Positions 23,069 through 32,058 of a stretch of DNA of 64,000 nucleotides are shown piece after piece. The DNA lies in contig DATAOV010000001.1 of assembly GCA_036265535.1 (NCBI GenBank), positions 40,800 to 104,799 on the forward strand, written 5' to 3'. The position numbers and the translations under genes were made by a program. This DNA comes from AC-32 sp036265535. Its GTDB lineage: Bacteria; Actinomycetota; Thermoleophilia; Gaiellales; Gaiellaceae. The notes under the pieces were generated by a model that was not told the origin of the DNA, searched no databases, and was given only the letters and a program-made list of their open reading frames with translations. Within the stretch, counting starts at the first letter, position 1. Every line of letters starts with the position of its first letter.

Positions 23069-23502
23069 CCACCCTGGGCCGCGAGGAGATCGAGGCGATC
23101 CTGCCTCACCGGGAGCCATTCCTCCTGATCGACGAGGTGCTCGAGCTCGAGCCGGGCGAGCGCGTCCTCGCGCGCAAGACCGTCCGGCCCAACGAGTGGT
23201 ACCTCGCCGGCCACTTTCCGGGCAGGCCGGTCATGCCGGGCGTCCTGATCGTGGAGGGCATGGCCCAGACGGGCGCGGTTGCGGTGCTCTCTCAAGATGA
23301 GAACCGCGGCCGGCTCGCGCTTTTCGCCGGGATCGACGACGTGCGCTTCAAGCGGATCGTCGAGCCAGGTGACGAGCTCCTCTTCGAGTGCAGGCTCGAG
23401 ACCGTGCGCGGCCCGATCGGCAAGGGCAAGGCCACGGCGCACGTCGGCGAGGAGCTCGCGGCCCGGGGAACGCTGACCTTCGCGGTGGAGCGGGAGCGAT
23501 GA
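23065..23502 (+). CDS. fabZ: 3-hydroxyacyl-[ACP] dehydratase FabZ
   Basis: 145 residues of hot-dog fold. Catalytic His is in GHFPGRPVMPGVLIVEGMAQ, with the family start EIEAILPHREPFLLIDEV. It dehydrates 3-hydroxyacyl-ACP in fatty-acid elongation. GTG at 23065 overlaps the sigma factor stop; the open frame further upstream is the sigma gene's shadow. The ATG of fabH overlaps its TGA. Confidence 0.93.
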   Translation: MTTLGREEIEAILPHREPFLLIDEVLELEPGERVLARKTVRPNEWYLAGHFPGRPVMPGVLIVEGMAQTGAVAVLSQDENRGRLALFAGIDDVRFKRIVEPGDELLFECRLETVRGPIGKGKATAHVGEELAARGTLTFAVERER

Positions 23503-24512
23503 TCGGGACGGTCGACGGCGTCCGTGTCTCCATCACGGGCCTCGGCTGCCACGTTCCGGAGCGCGTGGTCACGAACGACGAGCTCTCGACGATGATGGAC
23601 ACCTCGGACGAGTGGATCCGCGAGCGCACCGGCATCCGCGAGCGCCGCGTCGCTGCGCCCGAGGAGGCGCTCTCGGACCTGTGCCTCCCCGCCGCGCACC
23701 AGGCGCTCGACGACGCGGGAATCGACGCCTCGCAGGTCGATCTGATCATCGTCGCCACGGTCACGCCCGACATGGCGTTCCCGTCGACGGCCGCGATCCT
23801 GGCCGACCAGCTCGGCGCCGAGAACGCGGCCGCCTACGATCTCTCCGCCGGCTGCACCGGGTTCATGTACGCCGTCGCCCAGGGGTACGGGATGCTCGCC
23901 GGCGGGCTTGCGCAGAAGGCGCTGATCGTCGGGGGCGATGTGCTCTCGAAGATCCTCGACTGGAGCGACCGCGGTACCGCGGTCCTGTTCGGCGACGGAG
24001 CGGGGGCGATCGTGCTCGAGCGCGTCGCAGACGGAGGCTTCCTCGGCTTCGAGCTAGGCGCCGATGGCTCCGGCGGCCCTCAGCTCTACCTGCCCGGCGG
24101 CGGCTCCCGCTCGCCGGCGACGGAGGAGTCCGTGGCCGAGCGGCTCCACTTCGTGAAGATGAACGGCCGCGAGGTGTTCAAGTTCGCCACGCGCGTCCTC
24201 GTCTCGTCGGCGGAGTCGGTGCTGACCGAATGCGGTCTCACCATCGAGGACGTTGACGTCTACGTGCCGCACCAGGCGAACGTCCGGATCATCGAGCACG
24301 CGAGGCAGAAGCTCGGGATTCCGGAGGAGAAGACGGTGATCGACGTCGATCGCTACGGGAACACGTCCTCGGGCTCGATTCCGCTCGCCCTGGCGGACGC
24401 GAAGGCCGACGGGCGACTGTCGAAAGGCAAGCTCGTGCTGATGACGGGAATGGGTGCCGGGCTCACATGGGGCTCCGGTTTGATCGAATGGACCGACGGA
24501 GGAATGGGATGA
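23499..24512 (+). CDS. fabH: beta-ketoacyl-ACP synthase III FabH
   Basis: 337 residues with the complete catalytic triad: Cys119 in LSAGCTGF, His in VPHQANVRI and Asn in YGNTSSGSIP. It condenses acetyl- or branched acyl-CoA with malonyl-ACP to start fatty-acid synthesis. The start is ATG 23499 (MIGTVDGVRVSITG), overlapping fabZ as ATGA. It sits between fabZ and fabD in a tightly coupled operon. Confidence 0.95.
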   Translation: MIGTVDGVRVSITGLGCHVPERVVTNDELSTMMDTSDEWIRERTGIRERRVAAPEEALSDLCLPAAHQALDDAGIDASQVDLIIVATVTPDMAFPSTAAILADQLGAENAAAYDLSAGCTGFMYAVAQGYGMLAGGLAQKALIVGGDVLSKILDWSDRGTAVLFGDGAGAIVLERVADGGFLGFELGADGSGGPQLYLPGGGSRSPATEESVAERLHFVKMNGREVFKFATRVLVSSAESVLTECGLTIEDVDVYVPHQANVRIIEHARQKLGIPEEKTVIDVDRYGNTSSGSIPLALADAKADGRLSKGKLVLMTGMGAGLTWGSGLIEWTDGGMG

Positions 24513-25441
24513 GCGGGCAAAAAGTCGCATTTTGTTTCCCCGGCCAGGGCTCGCTGGCCGTTGGCATGGGTCGGGAGATCGCCCTGGCGGTGCCCGAGGC
24601 GATGGAGATCTACCGGCGTGCGAGCGATGCCTCCGGGCTGGATCTCGTCCGAATCTGCTTCGAGGCGCCTGAGGCTGAGCTCGTCCAAACCGAGGTTCAG
24701 CAGCCCGCCCTCGTGGCGACGAGCCTGGCAGTACTCGCGGCGCTCCGGGCGGAGGGCTACGAGCCGGACGTCGTCGTCGGTCACTCGGTCGGCGAGTTCG
24801 CCGCGCTGGCCGCGGCGCAGGCGCTCTCGGTCGAGGACGCGATCGCCCTCGTCCGCGAGCGCGGCCTGGCGATGGCCGAGGCCGCTCGGGAGAACCCGGG
24901 CTCGATGGCAGCCATTCTCGGCCTCGAGGATGCGGTCGTCGAGGACCTGTGCAAACAGATCGCGGGTGTCTGGCCGGCGAACTACAACTGCCCGGGCCAG
25001 ATCGTCATCTCCGGCCAGGACCCGGCCGTTGACGAGTGCTGCACCGAGGCCCAGCTCCAGGGAGCTGCCCGGACGGTGAAGCTGCGCGTTTCCGGGGCCT
25101 TCCACAGCCCGCTGATCGCTCGTGCCGCCGAGCGATTGCGCCCGGCGATCGAGCGCGCCAAGATCAACGACCCGATTGCCCCGTTCATGTCAACGGTGAC
25201 GGCGAAGATCGAGCCCGCGCAGCGGATGGCCTCGCTGCTCGTCGAGCAGCTCACGGCCCCGGTTCGCTTTAGGCAGGCCGCGCGCGAGCTGATGCGTCAG
25301 GGCGTGAAGGTGTTCGTCGAGGTCGGCCCAGGAAACGTCCTCAGCGGTTTACTGAAGAGGATCGATAGAAGCGTGAAGGCGATTCCGGTCGCGGATCTGG
25401 CGTCGCTCGAGAAGTTGCGGGAGACGCTCCGTCCTGCCTGA
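24509..25441 (+). CDS. fabD: malonyl-CoA:ACP transacylase FabD
   Basis: 310 residues. FPGQGS near the N terminus, the nucleophile Ser93 in GHSVGEFAAL, the SGAFHSPL segment with the catalytic His, and a closing EVGPGNVLSGL. It moves malonyl from CoA to ACP. The ATG at 24509 overlaps the fabH stop; the upstream ATG at 24494 is less likely. The gene overlaps the proposed fabG start by eight bases. Confidence 0.95.
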   Translation: MSGQKVAFCFPGQGSLAVGMGREIALAVPEAMEIYRRASDASGLDLVRICFEAPEAELVQTEVQQPALVATSLAVLAALRAEGYEPDVVVGHSVGEFAALAAAQALSVEDAIALVRERGLAMAEAARENPGSMAAILGLEDAVVEDLCKQIAGVWPANYNCPGQIVISGQDPAVDECCTEAQLQGAARTVKLRVSGAFHSPLIARAAERLRPAIERAKINDPIAPFMSTVTAKIEPAQRMASLLVEQLTAPVRFRQAARELMRQGVKVFVEVGPGNVLSGLLKRIDRSVKAIPVADLASLEKLRETLRPA

Positions 25442-26165
25442 GGGGTTCTGTTCCCTCGAGGGCAAGACGGCGCTCGTTACCGGCGGCTCACGCGGGATCG
25501 GACGCGCAATCGCGCTCGAGCTGGCAGGCGCCGGCGCGGCTGTGGTCGTCGGCTACCACTCGGGTGCCGACGAGGCCGAGGCCATAGCGAAGGAGGCCGG
25601 CGGCCGCGCCGTCCAGGCGGACGTGTCCGACCCCGCGGACGCCAAGCGGCTGGTCGAGGAAGCCGGCGATCTCGACGTGCTCGTGAACAATGCGGGCGTG
25701 ACACGCGACGGGCTCCTGGCTCGCATGCCTGACGACGACTGGCGGGCGGTGCTCGAGACGAACCTGTCCTCGGTCTTCTACACCTCCCGCGCGGCCGTGC
25801 GCGGGATGATGAAGAGACGTGCAGGTTCGATCGTGAACGTCTCCAGCATCGTCGGCGTCCACGGCAACTGGGGGCAGACGAACTACGGGGCCTCGAAGGC
25901 GGGGATCATCGGTTTCACGAAGTCGCTGGCCCGCGAGCTCGGCAGCCGCAACGTGCGGGCGAACGTCGTCGCGCCGGGCTACGTCAACACCCGTCTCACC
26001 GACGTCCTGCCCGAGGAGGCGCGGCAGGCGATGCTGAGCAACACACCGCTCGGCAGGCTCGGCGAGCCGGAAGACGTCGCCGGGGCGGTACGCTTCCTTT
26101 GCTCCGACGAGGCTTCGTTCATCACGGGCGAAGTGCTTCTCGTCGACGGCGGTCTAGGGATGTGA
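25434..26165 (+). CDS. fabG: 3-oxoacyl-ACP reductase FabG, CTG start inferred
   Basis: A short-chain dehydrogenase with the whole signature set: TGGSRGIG (NADPH), NNAG, and the catalytic Ser/Tyr/Lys in NVSSIVG and TNYGASKAG, ending TGEVLLVDGGLGM. The first canonical start, GTG at 25542, would delete the whole nucleotide-binding loop. In frame upstream the only sensible start is CTG at 25434 (LPEGFCSLEGKTALVTGG), with GGGAGA a suitable distance before it. No acyl carrier protein gene follows, although acpP usually sits between fabG and fabF. Confidence 0.88.
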   Translation: MPEGFCSLEGKTALVTGGSRGIGRAIALELAGAGAAVVVGYHSGADEAEAIAKEAGGRAVQADVSDPADAKRLVEEAGDLDVLVNNAGVTRDGLLARMPDDDWRAVLETNLSSVFYTSRAAVRGMMKRRAGSIVNVSSIVGVHGNWGQTNYGASKAGIIGFTKSLARELGSRNVRANVVAPGYVNTRLTDVLPEEARQAMLSNTPLGRLGEPEDVAGAVRFLCSDEASFITGEVLLVDGGLGM

Positions 26166-26166
26166 T

Positions 26167-27432
26167 GTGAGCAACGCAGGCAGTCTCAACGGGAGGCGCA
26201 GGGTCGTGATCACCGGTCTCGGCGCTGTCACCCCGCTCGGCAACGACGTCGATTCGACCTGGGAGAACCTCGTGGCCGGACGTTCCGGCGCGGCAGCGAT
26301 CACGCAGTTCGACTCGAGCCGCTTCAACGTGCATTTCGCCTGCGAGGTGAAGGATTTCGAGCCGACCGAGTACATCGACCGCAAGCAGGCCCGGCGCATG
26401 GACCGCTTCGCGCACTTGATCGTCGCTGCGGCCCGGCAGGCGGAGCAGGATTCGGGGATCGAGATCGAGGCCGAGGCGGCGCGCATCGGGGCGGCAATCG
26501 CGACCGGGATCGGCGGGTTGAAGGCCTTTCAGGACTGCCACAGCGAGCTTCTCGAGCGTGGGCCTGACCGGGTGAACCCGTTCTCGATCCCCGAGATCAT
26601 CCCGAACATGGGTGCCGCTTGGGTTTCGATGCAGCTCGGAACCAAGGGGCCGCTCAGCTCGCAGTGCACCGCCTGCGCTGCTTCCAACATGGCGATCGGG
26701 GACGGGCTCGACGCGATCAGGCTCGGGCGCGCCGACGTGATGCTCTGCGGCGGCACCGAGGCGCCGGTGACCGAGGTCGGTATCGCCGGCTTCAGCGCCA
26801 TGCGTGCGCTTTCGCGGCGCAACGAGGATCCGGAGGCGGCGAGCCGGCCCTTCGACGCCGGCCGGGACGGATTCGTGATGGGCGAGGCCGGCGCGGTGGT
26901 CGTGCTGGAGGAGCTCGAGCACGCCATGGCGCGTGGGGCGAAGATCTACGCGGAGCTGCTCGGCTACGGCGTCTCCTCGGACGCGCAGCACATCACCGAG
27001 CCCGATCCCTCCGGCGTCAACCCGGCGCGCGCGATGACGATGGCTTTCGGCGACGCGAGCGTCTCGACGGACGAGATCGACTACATCAACGCCCACGGAA
27101 CCTCGACGCCGCTCGGAGACGCCGCCGAGACGCGCGTGATCAAGCTTGCGCTCGGCGAGGACAACGCCCGCAAGACGCCGGTTTCGTCGACCAAGGGCGC
27201 AACGGGACACTGTCTGGGTGCGGCCGGCGCGGTCGAGGCGATGTTCTCGATCCTCGCTGTCAACCGGGGTGCGCTGCCCCCGACGATCAACTACGACCAG
27301 CCCGATCCCGAGTGCGATCTCGACTACATCCCGAACGAGGCGCGCGAAGCCGATGTGCGCACCGCGGTCTCGAACTCGTTCGGCTTCGGCGGCCACAACG
27401 CCACGATCGTCGTTCGCCGCTTCGAGGACTAG
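26167..27432 (+). CDS. fabF: beta-ketoacyl-ACP synthase II FabF
   Basis: 421 residues of thiolase fold. Catalytic Cys170 is in SSQCTACAASN, with the two His in INAHGTSTPLGD and TKGATGHCLG. It extends acyl-ACP by two carbons. GTG start at 26167, one base after the fabG stop. Last gene of the fab run; the 25 bases after it contain no obvious terminator. Confidence 0.95.
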   Translation: MSNAGSLNGRRRVVITGLGAVTPLGNDVDSTWENLVAGRSGAAAITQFDSSRFNVHFACEVKDFEPTEYIDRKQARRMDRFAHLIVAAARQAEQDSGIEIEAEAARIGAAIATGIGGLKAFQDCHSELLERGPDRVNPFSIPEIIPNMGAAWVSMQLGTKGPLSSQCTACAASNMAIGDGLDAIRLGRADVMLCGGTEAPVTEVGIAGFSAMRALSRRNEDPEAASRPFDAGRDGFVMGEAGAVVVLEELEHAMARGAKIYAELLGYGVSSDAQHITEPDPSGVNPARAMTMAFGDASVSTDEIDYINAHGTSTPLGDAAETRVIKLALGEDNARKTPVSSTKGATGHCLGAAGAVEAMFSILAVNRGALPPTINYDQPDPECDLDYIPNEAREADVRTAVSNSFGFGGHNATIVVRRFED

Positions 27433-27457
27433 AGCGCCTCCCGTATGAAGTGCTTCT

Positions 27458-27889
27458 CTAGCGGGGCGCCCGGCTCAGCGCGGCCCTGATTGCCCGAATC
27501 AAGCGACGCTCGGCGCGACCGTGCAGAACCACCTCCGTTCCCGTGTCGACGCGATGGGCGGTGGCCCGCAGGAGATCGAGGATCACGCCGGCGATCTCGG
27601 GGAGCTCATTGTCTGCATCGGTATCGGGCTCTTGGTCGCTGCGGACGATCTCAAGCGTGTCCAGGCCCACCCGTCGGTAGCTGTAGTGGGGCTGCCCGCC
27701 GACGACTTGCTCGATCCGGTCGATCGCGGTCACGGGGCTCTCGGAGACGACCGTGGTGTAGTGGAAGTCGAGCAGCCGGGGCCCGCGCAGGCGGTAGTAG
27801 GCGATGTAGCCGCCGAGCACGACACACCCGCTGCCGACGACCAACAGCGACACGAGCGTGCTTTCGAGAGCGAGCTCCCCGTGCGCCAT
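27458..27889 (-). CDS. hypothetical single-pass membrane protein
   Basis: 143 residues: one N-terminal membrane helix (about 11-30, LVSLLVVGSGCVVLGGYIAYY) and a soluble domain of mixed charge containing PHYSYRRVGLDTLEIVRSD. No family is recognised. It lies between fabF, which converges on it, and the divergent HAD gene 32 bases from its start. The topology suggests a membrane-anchored cytoplasmic domain. Confidence 0.6.
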   Translation of the reverse strand: MAHGELALESTLVSLLVVGSGCVVLGGYIAYYRLRGPRLLDFHYTTVVSESPVTAIDRIEQVVGGQPHYSYRRVGLDTLEIVRSDQEPDTDADNELPEIAGVILDLLRATAHRVDTGTEVVLHGRAERRLIRAIRAALSRAPR

Positions 27890-27921
27890 GGGCCGAGTCT
27901 ACGAGCGGGTAAGCTCGTCGA

Positions 27922-28563
27922 GTGGCGGGCGAGCGCTGGGCTACCTTCGACTGCTACGGCACCCTGATCGACTGGAACGGCGGGATTCGCGGCGAGCTCG
28001 CGCGGGTGTTCGACGAGGAGCGAGCCGACGAGCTGCTCGAGCGCTACCACGAGCTTGAGCCCGAGCTGGAAGCCGACGGCACTCGCTCCTACCGCGAGGT
28101 GCTGACCGAGGCGATGCGCGGGCTCGGCGCGCCGCCGGGCGAGGAGGGCGGCTTGGCGCGCTCGCTTCCGAACTGGCTGCCCTTCCCCGAGGTTCCGGGC
28201 GCACTCGCCGAGGCGCGCGAGCGTGGCTGGAAGCTCGCGATCCTCTCCAACACCGACAGGGACTTCATCGAGGCGTCGATGGAGAGGCTCGCCGTGACGT
28301 TCGAGCTCGCGATCGTGGCCTCCGAGGTCGGGTCGTACAAGCCCGGGCTGGCGCACTGGAGCACGTTCGAGCGAGAGGTCGGTCGCCCGCCGGACATCCA
28401 CGTCGCGGCCAGCTTGTTCCACGACATCGGGCCTGCGAACGAGCTCGGTCTGCGCTCGATCTGGATCAACCGGCTCGGCGAGGCCGCCGGCCCGAGACCG
28501 ACCCGGGAGCTGTCCGACCTGGGGAGCCTTCCCGCAACTCTTGACGAGCTGGCGCCGCCGTGA
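27922..28563 (+). CDS. HAD-superfamily hydrolase (haloacid dehalogenase type II-like)
   Basis: 213 residues. Motif I is FDCYGTLIDWNG (nucleophile Asp, Tyr after Cys as in haloacid dehalogenases), motif II is ILSNTD, motif III is the Lys of SYKPGL and motif IV is FHDIGPANELG. Motif IV usually ends in DD or GDS, so the acid pair is altered, while the first Asp is kept. Substrate unknown; phosphatase or dehalogenase are both possible. GTG start; its TGA overlaps the GNAT start. Operon with the next two genes. Confidence 0.82.
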   Translation: MAGERWATFDCYGTLIDWNGGIRGELARVFDEERADELLERYHELEPELEADGTRSYREVLTEAMRGLGAPPGEEGGLARSLPNWLPFPEVPGALAEARERGWKLAILSNTDRDFIEASMERLAVTFELAIVASEVGSYKPGLAHWSTFEREVGRPPDIHVAASLFHDIGPANELGLRSIWINRLGEAAGPRPTRELSDLGSLPATLDELAPP

Positions 28564-29453
28564 CCATTGCCTTGCGCACCCCGCTCGATGACGAGGTACC
28601 CGCGCTCACGGCCCTGCTGGAGAGTCATTCCCGGGCCGCGTTCGGCGAGCGGGAGCTGGACGAGGACGAGCTGCGGCACTGGTTCACGCTGCCCGATGTG
28701 TGGATGCAGGTTGCCGAGCAGGAGGGACGGCTCGTTGGATACGCGGATGCCGTGTCTCGCGACGACGGCACGCTGGTCGAAGTCGACGTGCGCACGACCG
28801 ACCCGGATGCCGCAGAAGCGCTGCTCTCGGCGGTCGAGGCGCATGCTCGGCGAGAGGCTCCCGGGGCGGTGCTTCGGAGCTATACGCAGGGCGAGGAGCC
28901 GGCGCTCGCCGGCGTGTTCGAGCGGGACGGATGGGTCCGCGTCCGCCACTTCTTCCACATGCAAATCGAGCTGGCCGACGAACCGGCCGAGCCCGTCTGG
29001 CCCGACGGCATGACCGTGCGGACGTTTCGTCCCGGCGAGGAGGAGCGGGTCTACGAGACGCACGCGGACGCCTTCGCCGATCACTGGGACTTCCGGCGCC
29101 AGTCGATGGAGGCATGGCGTCACGGCGGGCCCGACCATCCCCGGTTCGACCCGTCGCTCTGGTGGCTGGCGCAGGACGGTGGCGAGTTGGCCGGGGTTGC
29201 GCTCAGTCGCTGGCACCAATCAGGCGACCCCAGCTTCGGGTGGGTCGACGTGCTCGGTGTTCGGCCGCCCTGGAGGCGTCGCGGTCTTGGGCTCGCGCTC
29301 CTGCTGCAGTCGTTCGGCGAGTTCGGCCGGCGCGGCGCGACCCGGGTAGGGCTGGGGGTCGACGCCGAGAGCACGACCGGGGCGGTGTCGCTGTACGAGC
29401 GAGCTGGAATGCAGGTTGTGCGCCGAAACGACGCGTACGAGAAGCAGGCATGA
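28560..29453 (+). CDS. tandem GNAT acetyltransferase
   Basis: 297 residues with two GNAT domains. The first (1-140) is degenerate. The second (145-297) keeps the acetyl-CoA motif A, VRPPWRRRGLGLALLLQSF, and the closing SLYERAGMQVVRR. This architecture resembles mycothiol synthase (MshD), but I see no other mycothiol gene here, so I keep the call general. Overlaps its neighbours by GTGA upstream and ATGA downstream. Confidence 0.78.
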   Translation: MTIALRTPLDDEVPALTALLESHSRAAFGERELDEDELRHWFTLPDVWMQVAEQEGRLVGYADAVSRDDGTLVEVDVRTTDPDAAEALLSAVEAHARREAPGAVLRSYTQGEEPALAGVFERDGWVRVRHFFHMQIELADEPAEPVWPDGMTVRTFRPGEEERVYETHADAFADHWDFRRQSMEAWRHGGPDHPRFDPSLWWLAQDGGELAGVALSRWHQSGDPSFGWVDVLGVRPPWRRRGLGLALLLQSFGEFGRRGATRVGLGVDAESTTGAVSLYERAGMQVVRRNDAYEKQA

Positions 29454-30226
29454 GCCGTTTACGCGCCCGCTGCCCGGACTGCCACACGTTCACGGCGGTT
29501 GCGCTTGGTCCTGGCTACGAGTGCCATGCCTGCGGCCGCGAGTTCGGCGCCGGCCTCGTCCGCGTGCCCCGCGCCTGGGGGGAAGGCGGGGATGCGATGG
29601 CCGAGGCGGCGCGCCTCCCGTTGCCATACCCGGAGGCGGCCGTCGTCGAGGAGGACTCGCTCGGCGAGCAGAACCTGGCGATCGCAATGGACCTTCCGGA
29701 GCGCCCGCTCGTGCTCGGCGGCTGCTGCTGCGCGCACATCGGGGCCGTCGAGGGCCTCGCCGCCCGGAACGGACGGCTGGCGCTCGTCTGGTTCGACGCC
29801 CACGGCGATCTGAACACGCCCGAGAGCTCGCCGTCCGGGAATCTCTGGGGCATGCCGCTGCGGATGCTGCTCGACTCGGGGGCGGTCGAGCCGCAGGACG
29901 TGATCCTGCTCGGTTCCCGCAACCTCGATCCGCCCGAGCGCGAGTACATCGCTTCGATCGGGCTACGCACCGACGCGAGCGAGCTCGAGGCGGCACTCGA
30001 CGGCGCCGACGGGGCGTACATCGCACTCGACGTGGACTCGCTCGACCCGGCGGAGATCCGCCCGTTCATGCCCGAGCCCGGTGGGCTCACCGCTGTCGAG
30101 GTCGAGGACCTGCTTTGGCGGGTACGGGAGCGCTCGACGGTTCTCGGCGCCGGTTTCAGCGCTCTGGCCCCCGAGCCCGCAAACGTGGAGGCGCTCGGCC
30201 GGTTCTGCGCGGCACTCGGGCTGTAA
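29450..30226 (+). CDS. arginase/agmatinase-family protein with N-terminal zinc ribbon
   Basis: 258 residues. The first 30 form a zinc ribbon (CPDCHTF, then YECHACG). The rest is a ureohydrolase fold with the metal motifs FDAHGDLN and ALDVDSLDPAE and a first-His block that reads GGCCCAHIGA where GGDHS is usual. The metal-binding Asp/His positions are largely kept. A zinc ribbon on this fold is uncommon. Substrate uncertain: arginase, agmatinase and formiminoglutamase all belong here. The ATG at 29450 overlaps the GNAT stop; the open frame upstream lies under the GNAT gene. Confidence 0.75.
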   Translation: MSRLRARCPDCHTFTAVALGPGYECHACGREFGAGLVRVPRAWGEGGDAMAEAARLPLPYPEAAVVEEDSLGEQNLAIAMDLPERPLVLGGCCCAHIGAVEGLAARNGRLALVWFDAHGDLNTPESSPSGNLWGMPLRMLLDSGAVEPQDVILLGSRNLDPPEREYIASIGLRTDASELEAALDGADGAYIALDVDSLDPAEIRPFMPEPGGLTAVEVEDLLWRVRERSTVLGAGFSALAPEPANVEALGRFCAALGL

Positions 30227-30263
30227 CTCCTGGCCGGAGCACCGGGTCTAAACTCGCAAGCGC

Positions 30264-31106
30264 GTGTCCGAACGGATCGACGTCTCCATCGAGCACAAGC
30301 ACGCTCCTCCGCAGGACGGGCGGCCGCATCCCAACACGTGCCCGAAGTGCGACTCGCACTACCGCGACGACGAGCTCGAGCAGCACCTCAACGTCTGCCC
30401 CCACTGCGGCCACCACTTCCCTGTCCACGCGCGGGAGCGGATCCGCCAGCTCGCCGACCAGGACAGCTTCGTGGAGGAGGCCGCCGAGCTGCGCTCCGAC
30501 GATCCGCTCGACTTCTTCGACCTGCGCCAGTACACCGAGCGGCTAGCCGAGGCAGAGCTCGCGACGGGGCTCGGCGAGGCGATGGTGATCGGGCGCGGGT
30601 CGATCGAAGATCGACCTTGTCAGCTGGCCGTGATGGAGTTCGGCTTCATGGGCGGCTCGATGGGCCGCATCGTGGGCGAGAAGTTCGTGCGGGCGTGCGA
30701 GGGGGCGGCGGAGCGTGGAGTTCCGCTCGTCTCCGTCACGACCACGGGCGGCGCGCGCATGCAGGAAGGGATCCTGTCGCTGATGCAACTGCCGAAGACG
30801 GTCTGTGCGGTCGAGGACCTGCACGACGCAGGTGGCACTCTCATCAGCGTGATGGCCCACCCGACCACGGCCGGCGTGCTCGCTAGCTTCGCGAGCCTCG
30901 GCGACGTCCTCGTGGCCGAGCCCGGCGCGTTGCTTTCGTTCACCGGTCCGCGGGTCGTCCAGCAGACCACGCGCGAGAGGCTGCCCGAGGACTTCGGCCT
31001 CGCCGAGTCCAACTACCGCCACGGCCACGTCGACGCGATCGTCCCTCGACCTGAGTTGCGCCCCACGCTGGGGCGCCTGCTCCGCATCTTCGCCAATGGC
31101 AGGTGA
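30264..31106 (+). CDS. accD: acetyl-CoA carboxylase carboxyltransferase subunit beta
   Basis: 280 residues with the AccD zinc ribbon (Cys26, Cys29, Cys45, Cys48: CPKC and CPHC) and a crotonase-like core with GGARMQEGILSLMQL and GRIVGEKFVRA. With AccA it transfers carboxyl from biotin to acetyl-CoA, making malonyl-CoA for the fab enzymes encoded upstream. GTG start at 30264; overlaps accA by 11 bases. No accB or accC in the window. Confidence 0.94.
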   Translation: MSERIDVSIEHKHAPPQDGRPHPNTCPKCDSHYRDDELEQHLNVCPHCGHHFPVHARERIRQLADQDSFVEEAAELRSDDPLDFFDLRQYTERLAEAELATGLGEAMVIGRGSIEDRPCQLAVMEFGFMGGSMGRIVGEKFVRACEGAAERGVPLVSVTTTGGARMQEGILSLMQLPKTVCAVEDLHDAGGTLISVMAHPTTAGVLASFASLGDVLVAEPGALLSFTGPRVVQQTTRERLPEDFGLAESNYRHGHVDAIVPRPELRPTLGRLLRIFANGR

Positions 31107-32037
31107 GGCCGAACTGCGGCTGCGGGAGCAGCTGAGCAGGCTGAGGAGCCTGCCGCTCCTGCGGGGCGCGAAGCTCTCGAGTGAGCTTCAGCGCCTGCAG
31201 AAGCAGCTCGACCGCATCGGCGGCGAGCCGAGTGACGAGGAGATCTGGCGATCGGTCGAGCTGGCTCGCCACCCTGATCGGCCGTACACGCTCGACTACG
31301 TGGAGCGCCTCTTCGAGGAGTGGTTCGAGCTGCACGGCGACCGCCAACACGGCGACGATGCGGCCCTCGTGGCGGGGATCGGCCGCTTCCGCGGGCGCAC
31401 GGTCGTGCTCGTGGGCAACCAGAAGGGCCGCGACGTCAAGGAGCGCACGCGACGCAACTTCGGGATGGCCTACCCGGAGGGCTACGGAAAGGCCATGCGC
31501 GCGATGGAGCTGGCCGACCGGCACGGCTTCCCGGTTGTGACGCTGGTGGACATTCCCGGCGCCTACCCAGGCGTGACCGCCGAGCAGCATGGGCAGGGCG
31601 GCGCGATCGCCCGCTCGCAGGCACTGATGTCGCGGCTCGGTGTGCCGGCGATCACATGCGTCATCGGGGAAGGCGGCTCCGGTGGCGCGATCGCAACGGC
31701 GCTCGCCGACCGCGTGCTGATGCAGGAAAACGCGATCTACACCGTGATCTCGCCCGAGGGCTGTGCGGCCATCCTCTGGCGTGACGCGGGCGAGGCTCGT
31801 AAGGCGGCCGCGGCCTTCAAGCCGGACGCGGCGCACTGTCTCGAGCTGGGCGTAATCGACGCGATCGTGCCTGAGCCCGGCGACGGTGCGCATACCGACC
31901 ATGACGAGGCGGCGCGGCTGCTCGGCGATGCGCTCGGCGAATCGCTCGAGGAGCTCGAAGGTCAATCGGGTGACGATCTACGCCGGCGTCGCCGTGTGCG
32001 GTTCCGCACAATCGGTCAAGTGCCGGCAACCCGCTAG
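31096..32037 (+). CDS. accA: acetyl-CoA carboxylase carboxyltransferase subunit alpha
   Basis: 313 residues. Core motifs are VGNQKGRDVKERTRRNFGM, DIPGAYPGVTAEQHGQG and GEGGSGGAIATALADRVLM. It binds carboxybiotin and completes the AccA2D2 transferase. The split AccA/AccD organisation is the bacterial type and differs from the fused AccD-type carboxylases common in mycobacteria and streptomycetes. The ATG at 31096 lies inside accD. Confidence 0.94.
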   Translation: MAGEAELRLREQLSRLRSLPLLRGAKLSSELQRLQKQLDRIGGEPSDEEIWRSVELARHPDRPYTLDYVERLFEEWFELHGDRQHGDDAALVAGIGRFRGRTVVLVGNQKGRDVKERTRRNFGMAYPEGYGKAMRAMELADRHGFPVVTLVDIPGAYPGVTAEQHGQGGAIARSQALMSRLGVPAITCVIGEGGSGGAIATALADRVLMQENAIYTVISPEGCAAILWRDAGEARKAAAAFKPDAAHCLELGVIDAIVPEPGDGAHTDHDEAARLLGDALGESLEELEGQSGDDLRRRRRVRFRTIGQVPATR

Positions 32038-32058
32038 GAACCGGGGCAAGACCGGCGC

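Noticed and set aside
27433..27457. Terminator after fabF
   Set aside because: Only a weak hairpin without a T run; not supportable.
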